Shown piece after piece: positions 1 to 4,318 of a stretch of 5,674 nucleotides of DNA (the first letter of the stretch is position 1; each line of letters starts with the position of its first letter). Both the position numbers and the translations under genes were made by a program. The notes below the pieces were generated by a model that was given only the letters and a program-made list of their open reading frames with translations, was not told the DNA's origin and made no database searches. This stretch comes from Acidobacteriota bacterium (lineage in GTDB: Bacteria; Acidobacteriota; Terriglobia; Terriglobales; Acidobacteriaceae), in NCBI GenBank assembly GCA_021811745.1, contig JAJZNH010000827.1:1-5674 (forward strand). The letters run 5' to 3'.

Positions 1-574
1 GGCCAATCACCAGCGCGTCAGTGGGATTTTTGATCCCGCCGCCCACCACCGAATTGATGTTCACGTGGAACTCCGCGTACTCGGCCAGCATCTGGAGCTT
101 CTTGTCGAGCACCTTGAGGCTCTTCTTCGAGACGTCGTCCGGCTCCAGGTTGTCGATGGAGATCTGCATGTGGTCGAGGCCGGCTTGGTTCAGGCGCTCG
201 ATGCGCTCCTGGTTCAGCAGGTAGCCGTTGGTGATCATGCCGGCCATCGCGCCGGTGCGGCGCATGCGGCGGATGATGTCGTCGAGCAGCGGATGCGTCA
301 GCGGCTCGCCGCCGCTGATGGTGATGATGCTTGTCCCCAGGCGGCCCAGGTGGTCGATGCGCCGGTACATCTCATCCAGCGGGACCGGCTCAGAGACCTT
401 GTCGTACTCGTTGCAGTAGGCGCAGGAGAGGTTACAGAAGCGCATCGGGATGATCTGCGCCATCACCGGATGGCCGGTAAACGCCAGCGCCCGCGCCACC
501 AGCGCCACCTCGCGCACCTTGCGCGTAGCTGCCTTCCAGCGCCCGCGCAGCGTCGATCTCCCGGGAGTTGCCAT
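1..574 (-). CDS. Radical SAM domain protein, N-terminal part (cut by left window edge)
   Basis: The minus strand is open from an ATG at 574-572 to the window edge, giving 191 residues of an incomplete protein. The radical SAM signature CxxxCxxC is intact (Cys47, Cys51, Cys54 in [14 protein letters not shown]). These cysteines would hold a [4Fe-4S] cluster that cleaves S-adenosylmethionine to a 5'-deoxyadenosyl radical. The usual follow-on motifs come in order: SGGEP (87-91, SAM amino-group contact), TNGY (115-118) and QISID (137-141), matching successive strands of the partial TIM barrel. An in-frame TGA at 607-605 lies upstream, and 574 is the only ATG between it and the motif. No strong Shine-Dalgarno site precedes it. 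The protein has no signal peptide, so it is probably cytoplasmic. Third codon positions are very GC-rich. The overall look is MoaA-like, but the missing C-terminus (possible SPASM or other domain) leaves substrate and reaction unknown. The family is secure, the function is not. Confidence 0.93.
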   Translation of the reverse strand, partial: MATPGRSTLRGRWKAATRKVREVALVARALAFTGHPVMAQIIPMRFCNLSCAYCNEYDKVSEPVPLDEMYRRIDHLGRLGTSIITISGGEPLTHPLLDDIIRRMRRTGAMAGMITNGYLLNQERIERLNQAGLDHMQISIDNLEPDDVSKKSLKVLDKKLQMLAEYAEFHVNINSVVGGGIKNPTDALVIG

Positions 575-590
575 CTGTTCTATTGAAACA

Positions 591-672
591 CAGGGAGCGA
601 GAAATCAGGGAACTGGCAGCATCGGGCAGCAGGGAGCGCACAGCGAACAGCAGACAGCGAGCCGCGAACAGG
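591..672. repeat. Cluster of short degenerate direct repeats (CAGGGAGCG / GCGAACAG)
   Basis: CAGGGAGCG occurs at 591-599 and 630-638, GCGAACAG at 643-650 and 664-671, and CAGCGA at 641-646 and 655-660. The whole stretch is built from interchangeable CAG, GAACAG and GCGA units on the plus strand. It lies directly upstream of the radical SAM start codon, in its presumed leader. It looks like slippage-prone low-complexity DNA. It is not a CRISPR array, because the units are short, unequal and lack constant spacing. Confidence 0.55.
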
Positions 673-775
673 AATTGTCCGTTTACTCCGGGGTCATCGT
701 TTGGGTGAGTATCCCCATCGTTGCAGGGGGAAGTTGTTGATTCCAAGTCAGAGGGTTCGATAACTGCGCACTCGG

Positions 776-802
776 CACCGACGCGCCTATCACCGACGCG
801 CC
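776..802. repeat. Two-copy 12-base direct repeat with 15-base period
   Basis: CACCGACGCGCC appears at 776-787 and again at 791-802, giving a 15-base period. The bases after each copy (TAT and CAT) also nearly agree. It lies in the non-coding gap between the two minus-strand genes. It could be a duplicated protein-binding site or simply replication slippage, and nothing in the sequence decides between them. Confidence 0.5.
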
Positions 803-853
803 CATTGTTGATGTGGCCATGGCCTAAGTCAGGATCAATGTCACTGATGGCAC

Positions 854-874
854 AAAAGCGCGCGGTTCCCCGCG
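854..874 (-). terminator. Possible weak intrinsic terminator after the cysteine-rich gene
   Basis: Read on the minus strand, CGCGG (874-870) pairs with CCGCG (865-861) around a four-base GGAA loop. CGC and then TTTT (857-854) follow. The stem is only five G-C pairs and the T-run only four bases, separated from the stem by three bases. It lies about 70 bases past the stop codon of the 945-1715 gene, in the right orientation. This is weak by intrinsic-terminator standards, so Rho-dependent ending is equally possible. Confidence 0.35.
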
Positions 875-944
875 AAGGTTCGTCAAGGGCGCCACGAGAG
901 GTCTTCCCGGATGGGCGCTACCTGTTCGGCGGACCTTAGCCGAC

Positions 945-1715
945 TTATCGACCAGGTTTGCCGCTCTGGCGCGGCGGCAATGGATCCGATTTCAACGGGG
1001 CGCATGCGCCCTGTACGTACTCATAGCCAGGCATAGGAAACCGATACGTGTTGTTTTGGAAATCCCATGCCGATAGCGGAAAGCTTGAAATAATCCCACC
1101 ATTGTCCCCGGTGCAACGACCACCGGGCCCCACAAAAGGCGTGTTCTCTACCCGGCACAGGCAGCTCAAGGGCCTATCCGGATTGGATGGATTCTGGTTC
1201 TCCATGCATGGAGCGGCGTCGCATATGGCCCAATATAAATCCCCAGTGTAGCCTTTTGAGCGTTGATCACATGGTATTGGCTTCGGCGTCAAAAGACCGC
1301 ACCAACCACGATAAGAATAAGTGGATACCCAGTCGTACTTAACATGATCCACCTGATACTGTCCTTGCTTGATGGCTTTACAGACAGGAGCCTGATCTAC
1401 ATCGCAGGGATGATGATTTGTGCATTTGGCCTGAGTCAGGCGTTTGACCGCGCTATCCTGGATTGCGGCTGTTTCAACAATATGCGTTTCATTGACCCTC
1501 AAACAGTCGCAGTTAGCCTTGTCGCCAATCATTCCGCAGTCGGAGGATGCACTACAAAGTGCATGCCATCCAGTACACACGACAAGTTCCTGGGGTGCAT
1601 TGGGAAAGTCATGATTGCTGCTACCCATTTTTTCGTCAACTTGCGCCAAACTCGTTGGCCCATAACCCATTGCTACCCAGGCTAGAAACATGATTGCTGA
1701 GAATTGAAGTCTCAT
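945..1715 (-). CDS. Secreted cysteine-rich protein with duplicated motif, family unrecognised
   Basis: This encodes 256 residues ending at TAA (947-945). I chose ATG 1715 over the upstream in-frame ATG at 1826 because AGGAGG lies six bases before it and a signal peptide begins exactly there. The peptide has a basic start (MRLQF), a hydrophobic core, and a likely signal peptidase I cut after Ala24 (SLA|QVD). The mature protein has 16 cysteines (47, 54, 60, 69, 71, 98, 104, 112, 139, 149, 165, 170, 185, 187, 201, 238). This even number suits a disulfide-bonded periplasmic or extracellular protein. Two segments match: W-x-A-L-C then CDCLRVNET (52-77) and W-A-I-C then CLCRVENT (162-192), indicating an internal duplication. 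No catalytic motif, transmembrane segment after the signal, or known domain was recognised. Codon use is visibly more mixed, with more A/T at third positions, than in the radical SAM gene, which may mean transfer or low expression. The gene is transcribed away from the 529-residue secreted protein. Function unknown. Confidence 0.85.
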   Translation of the reverse strand: MRLQFSAIMFLAWVAMGYGPTSLAQVDEKMGSSNHDFPNAPQELVVCTGWHALCSASSDCGMIGDKANCDCLRVNETHIVETAAIQDSAVKRLTQAKCTNHHPCDVDQAPVCKAIKQGQYQVDHVKYDWVSTYSYRGWCGLLTPKPIPCDQRSKGYTGDLYWAICDAAPCMENQNPSNPDRPLSCLCRVENTPFVGPGGRCTGDNGGIISSFPLSAWDFQNNTYRFPMPGYEYVQGACAPLKSDPLPPRQSGKPGR

Positions 1716-1721
1716 TTTCTT

Positions 1722-1727
1722 CCTCCT
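1722..1727 (-). promoter_or_regulatory. Strong Shine-Dalgarno site of the cysteine-rich gene
   Basis: AGGAGG on the minus strand lies six bases (AAGAAA) before the ATG at 1715-1713. It is a full anti-Shine-Dalgarno match at ideal spacing. It decides the start, because the longer reading frame from 1826 would bury the site and the signal peptide inside the protein. Confidence 0.85.
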
Positions 1728-1930
1728 GGCAGTCCATGGCAGAGATGATGGATTCACCCTGGGGCAACCTCCAAGAAGTGCTCGCTTCTCTGCGGCGATA
1801 CCCCCACTCGAATTTCGATTTTTCATCCCGGAACGAGCGCACTTTACACCTCGTCCTACATCTGGTCAGTGACTTGGGACACGATTTGTTGTTCATCTCG
1901 CCTCCCGGACGCGGAATACAGCCGCGCTCT

Positions 1931-1958
1931 GCTCCTTGCGGGGCAGCGGCGCAGGAGC
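1931..1958. other. Hairpin, 6-bp perfect stem
   Basis: GCTCCT (1931-1936) is the reverse complement of AGGAGC (1953-1958), around a 16-base GC-rich loop that can form two further inner pairs. No T-run follows on either strand, so it is not a standard terminator. It could be a fold in the leader of the minus-strand gene or a chance GC-rich inverted repeat. Confidence 0.4.
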
Positions 1959-1974
1959 GACGCTCATCGCCGCC

Positions 1975-1991
1975 CGGACGATCGGCGTCCG
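1975..1991. other. Hairpin, 6-bp perfect stem with 5-base loop
   Basis: CGGACG (1975-1980) and CGTCCG (1986-1991) pair perfectly around ATCGG. It lies 17 bases from the previous hairpin. The geometry suits either an RNA hairpin or a short inverted-repeat protein site. There is no T-run, so terminator function is unlikely. Confidence 0.4.
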
Positions 1992-2059
1992 ATACTACGG
2001 TTCCTCAATGCACTTGCGCTTTGCATTTTTGACGCGCCAGTAACGTCACAGCCAAATGT

Positions 2060-2119
2060 GATTCCAGGCACAGATTCAATTGTGGATTCAGGTTACAAGG
2101 CTGCAATTGCGGGCAATTG
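2060..2119. promoter_or_regulatory. Operator-like cluster of GATTC and GCAATTG repeats
   Basis: GATTC occurs at 2060-2064, 2073-2077 and 2085-2089, spaced 13 and 12 bases apart. The palindrome CAATTG occurs at 2077-2082, 2104-2109 and 2114-2119. The last two copies extend to GCAATTG, exactly 10 bases apart, about one helical turn. The patch is A/T-richer than its surroundings and lies mid-way between divergent genes, where a regulator would bind. No regulator family is identified and no adjoining -35/-10 pair is convincing, so the regulatory role is inference. Confidence 0.3.
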
Positions 2120-2286
2120 TCTCCTCCTAACTGAATCTCGCTGTCAGAGAAGACCGGAGATCCGCACGATCCCCGGGCTCTGTAACACGTTGCGTATACC
2201 CACGACGAGTGCAGGAAGGAAGGCATGCGTTCTGTGCTTTTCTGGGGTATATGGCGAATCTCCCGCTCCGCAAGTGGGTCTGTGAT

Positions 2287-2404
2287 CCGGAGGGGAGAGC
2301 CCGATGCATTTTCCCCTCTGGCTACAGGCAAGTGTTCGGTCCGGCGCAGAACAGCCGGGAACGGCGCACGTCTGCCGGGCCGCGCAGGTTAGCAACCCCG
2401 CTGC
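2287..2404 (+). promoter_or_regulatory. Structured 5' leader of the 529-residue protein gene (candidate)
   Basis: Several stems follow one another up to the ribosome binding site. P1 is ten pairs with one G-U (2287-2296 with 2312-2321, 15-base loop). P2 is five G-C pairs plus a G-U (2340-2345 with 2354-2359). A weak third stem is CGGC/GCCG (2362-2365 with 2374-2377). A last one pairs GCAG (2384-2387) with CTGC (2401-2404), or alternatively GGTT with AACC inside it. The segment also carries an imperfect direct repeat, GGCGCA-N5-GCCGGG, at 2343-2359 and 2363-2379. The final stem ends at the base before AAGGAG, so folding could affect ribosome access. The consensus cores I know for SAM, cobalamin, TPP and cyclic-di-GMP riboswitches do not fit. 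The transcription start is unknown. Confidence 0.35.
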
Positions 2405-2410
2405 AAGGAG
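2405..2410 (+). promoter_or_regulatory. Shine-Dalgarno site of the 529-residue protein gene
   Basis: AAGGAG lies seven bases before the ATG at 2418-2420. Together with the signal peptide that starts at that ATG, it sets the start there and not at the upstream in-frame ATG at 2304, which falls inside the loop of a predicted hairpin. Confidence 0.8.
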
Positions 2411-2417
2411 AACTGCG

Positions 2418-4007
2418 ATGAGAACTGAACGTTATCTCGCTTTTGCATTGGCTTGGTTCAGCCTGACCTTATGTCTTGGTGCGTCATTGGCCTGGGCCGA
2501 AGATCACGCTGCCGCCAAGGCCACCGATCCACTCGGCAACATCAATCGACTACCCGCCGACCTCGAGCGGAAGGTCGGACAGCTCCGCACCAACCTGGAG
2601 GGGAACGGTTTTGCCGTAGCGCGAGGCTACTGGACTTTGTGGGGCATAGAGGACTGCAAGTATCCACTCCAGACCCTCGGCTACTGCTACGGCAACAATC
2701 CGACGGCCCCGTACGTGGTTGCGGTCGTCCCGCAGTGGAAAGACGAGTATGCGGACCCGAGGTTCCATCACATCGTGAACGAACCGCTGCGCAACATGTC
2801 AGCGACCTACAGGCTGGACACGCACGAGGCGCTCATCGTCGTGGCTCAGCTACCTCCAGAAGCACGCTATTTCGGAATCGGGTCGAACGTTTTTACGCGA
2901 GAAGCTGAATTCGACCCGAAAGACACCAAAGATCCGATCTACCCGCAAGTCACCGATCCGCTGCTGCGGGGCATCCTGTTTGGCGTCTCGCCCGATCCGT
3001 CGCGGAGGATGATGGTTGCGAGCATCGGCAACAGCACGAACAACGTCATCATCGGAGAGCAGACCGGAGAAGACCCGTGGAACAGGCCTGCATATATCAT
3101 CATCACGTCCGACGCAGAACTGGAGAAGGAGATGACGGACGCGCTCAAGGGCCTCGGTGTTCATGAGCATGACATTTTCACGGAGCCCGTCTCGCCCGAT
3201 TTGGTCAATCTGGGACTGGGGCGTTCTGCTGACGATCTGATCACCTACATCCGATATGCCATGCCACTTGACCAGGCGGCGGGTGAGCAATGGCGCCGGG
3301 ATCTGCCGCTCACGATTCTACGCGTGCGCGACATGAGATCGAAGACGTATAACCATTCCTTGCCGGTCCCAACATATGGGTCACGCACGGCGAATTACGA
3401 TGAGACGAAGCTGGCCGCCGATTTGACGACGCTCCAGAACGCCGTGATTGCGAGTTGGGGACCAAAGGTAACGGCGACGATCCTTCCGTTTTTTAGCGCG
3501 TACAAGTTCCTTGATCTGATCGGGCAGCACTGCCTTGGTTATCCCGATGCGGAGCGCGGTCCGATGGACTGCCTGGGCGACTCGCCGGACGCCGATTACC
3601 AGATCAGCGGCTCGGCTCAGATCGACAACGGCGAGGTTGTAGCCGTGGTCGGTGTGCTATCGACGAAAACGGAGAATGCGACCTACACGAGTCTGTCGGT
3701 GAACTGGTTCCCTGAACTTGTCGGTGTCGCGAACATCGATGACACCACTCTTGAGGGAACTGCTTCGAGCATCCCGGGCGCGCCATCCAATTCCGACCTG
3801 TTTTATGTGTATTACGTAGCTCGCGACTGCAGTGGACTGACTCACTGTGTCGCGGTTTCGAAAAAGCTCGTGCCGACCGGCGGGATCATCAAGTTCATTC
3901 AGCGCAATTACATCAATCCTGGATCGAGCAGCGGGCCGAATCCGGATTACATTCTCAACCCCGTCACGATCGTTCTCGATGGAGGGAAGCGACCGACAGT
4001 ACAGTGA
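2418..4007 (+). CDS. Exported 529-residue protein of unrecognised family
   Basis: The gene runs from ATG 2418 to TGA 4005-4007. The first 27 residues form a clear Sec signal peptide: charged MRTER, a long hydrophobic core, and a cut after AWA (27|28). The mature protein is soluble-looking, with no further membrane segment, and is probably periplasmic or extracellular. Six mature cysteines form three close pairs (80/90, 372/385, 471/477), which suggests local disulfides. A tryptophan- and tyrosine-rich stretch near 70-95 (YWTLWGIEDC, GYCYGNNP) begins the body. Around 135-155 a segment reads THEALIVVAQLPPEARYFGI, with hydrophobic strands and an aromatic PEARYFG turn. This recalls strand-rich proteins such as DUF1214/DUF1254, but only in wording. 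Later parts (about 395-495) are also rich in probable beta strands. I recognise no catalytic motif and name no function. Neighbours are a divergent secreted cysteine-rich protein and a downstream exported protein in the same direction, 311 bases away. Composition is even along the gene and no frameshift is seen. Confidence 0.9.
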   Translation: MRTERYLAFALAWFSLTLCLGASLAWAEDHAAAKATDPLGNINRLPADLERKVGQLRTNLEGNGFAVARGYWTLWGIEDCKYPLQTLGYCYGNNPTAPYVVAVVPQWKDEYADPRFHHIVNEPLRNMSATYRLDTHEALIVVAQLPPEARYFGIGSNVFTREAEFDPKDTKDPIYPQVTDPLLRGILFGVSPDPSRRMMVASIGNSTNNVIIGEQTGEDPWNRPAYIIITSDAELEKEMTDALKGLGVHEHDIFTEPVSPDLVNLGLGRSADDLITYIRYAMPLDQAAGEQWRRDLPLTILRVRDMRSKTYNHSLPVPTYGSRTANYDETKLAADLTTLQNAVIASWGPKVTATILPFFSAYKFLDLIGQHCLGYPDAERGPMDCLGDSPDADYQISGSAQIDNGEVVAVVGVLSTKTENATYTSLSVNWFPELVGVANIDDTTLEGTASSIPGAPSNSDLFYVYYVARDCSGLTHCVAVSKKLVPTGGIIKFIQRNYINPGSSSGPNPDYILNPVTIVLDGGKRPTVQ

Positions 4008-4318
4008 GGAGACTCGGCACGAGTGAGCGTATGCCCTGACGAGAAACGCCTTCCGGATGCAGCCGCGGCTGGTTGCCTTGGAAATGCTTTTTGTGGATAA
4101 GGAGCAAAGGCAGCCAGTTCGCTCCGCTGTGCAGAATGGCGAGTTGGCGAGCTAGCGGAGGCTTCTTGCGTCGGGTGCGTTCTGTTCCTCGCAAACCGCA
4201 AAAGGCCGGTGGAGGACTATTACAGAACAATCATGGAAGCATGCGGCGGGCAAGGGGGTGGCGCTGACGGGCCGTCGGTGGGAGTGCTATCTTGGCTGAT
4301 TGTTGCTCCTTGAAGCCC
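4008..4318. other. Intergenic region, no gene supported
   Basis: These 311 bases lie between two co-directional genes. A small hairpin, ACTCG-GCA-CGAGT (4012-4024), follows the stop codon by four bases but has no T-run. CAGCCGCGGCTG (4060-4071) is a perfect 12-base palindrome, also without a T-run. TTGCCT (4073-4078) and GATAAG (4096-4101) lie 17 bases apart and could be a poor sigma-70-type promoter for the next gene, which is weak evidence. The short overlapping frames on both strands have no ribosome binding site or domain-like sequence. No tRNA-like fold was noticed. Confidence 0.55.
4060..4071. repeat. Perfect 12-base palindrome
   Basis: CAGCCGCGGCTG equals its own reverse complement, and the flanking bases do not extend the symmetry. 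It lies about 50 bases after the 529-residue protein gene and 250 before the next gene. It may be a dimeric protein site or the GC-rich stem of a transcript end. Without a T-run, it is not called a terminator. Confidence 0.45.

Larger units (their letters stand above)
575..944. other. Intergenic region with short degenerate repeats
   Basis: These 370 bases separate two minus-strand genes, and I see no convincing gene in them. The short reading frames here are low-complexity and lack good ribosome binding sites. The half next to the radical SAM gene holds degenerate repeats (CAGGGAGCG twice, GCGAACAG twice, CAGCGA twice). The middle has a 12-base tandem-like repeat. A small hairpin with a T-run lies nearer the cysteine-rich gene. 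The gap must contain the promoter and leader of the radical SAM gene, but I could not pick a convincing -35/-10 pair. Confidence 0.6.
1728..2417. other. Long divergent intergenic region, no gene supported
   Basis: About 690 bases lie between two divergently transcribed genes for exported proteins, so promoters for both should be here. Several reading frames of 60-138 codons cross it, but they overlap on both strands. Their translations are rich in Arg, Ser and Pro without domain-like patterning, and none has a good ribosome binding site. The region holds, in order: two compact hairpins (1931-1991), an A/T-richer patch with GATTC and CAATTG repeats (2060-2119), and a run of hairpins ending at the downstream ribosome binding site (2287-2404). 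A decayed gene cannot be excluded, but I found no recognisable remnant. Confidence 0.6.

Noticed and set aside
65..586. Plus-strand 173-codon reading frame
   Set aside because: It is the antisense of the radical SAM gene. The minus strand has the complete CxxxCxxC, GGEP and TNGY motifs, while the plus frame gives low-complexity His/Ala/Arg/Val-rich protein.
591..672. CRISPR array
   Set aside because: The repeat units are 6-9 bases, irregularly spaced and partly overlapping, with no spacer-like segments.
432..746. Minus-strand 104-codon frame overlapping the radical SAM start
   Set aside because: It is out of frame with the radical SAM protein and crosses the repeat-rich gap. It has no ribosome binding site or domain-like sequence.
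1..1715. Radical SAM enzyme plus cysteine-rich protein as a modified-peptide (RiPP) system
   Set aside because: The cysteine-rich protein is 256 residues with a Sec signal and an even number of likely disulfide-bonded cysteines, not a short precursor. The genes are 370 bases apart with a possible terminator between, and no RiPP recognition element was seen.
1716..1826. N-terminal 37-residue extension of the cysteine-rich protein
   Set aside because: It would place the perfect AGGAGG site and the signal peptide inside the coding sequence. ATG 1715 explains both.
1869..2285. Plus-strand 138-codon frame in the divergent intergenic region
   Set aside because: It has no ribosome binding site and an Arg-rich, patternless translation. 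It is overlapped by several equally long frames on both strands.
2287..2404. Known riboswitch (SAM-I, suggested by GCCCGATG, or cobalamin, suggested by GGGAAC...)
   Set aside because: Only short fragments match. The ordered conserved blocks and junctions of these riboswitches are missing.
2304..2417. Upstream start at 2304 for the 529-residue protein
   Set aside because: The ATG lies in the loop of a predicted hairpin without a good Shine-Dalgarno site. ATG 2418 has AAGGAG seven bases upstream and begins a signal peptide.
4012..4071. Intrinsic terminator after the 529-residue protein gene
   Set aside because: The hairpin at 4012-4024 and the palindrome at 4060-4071 both lack a following T-run.
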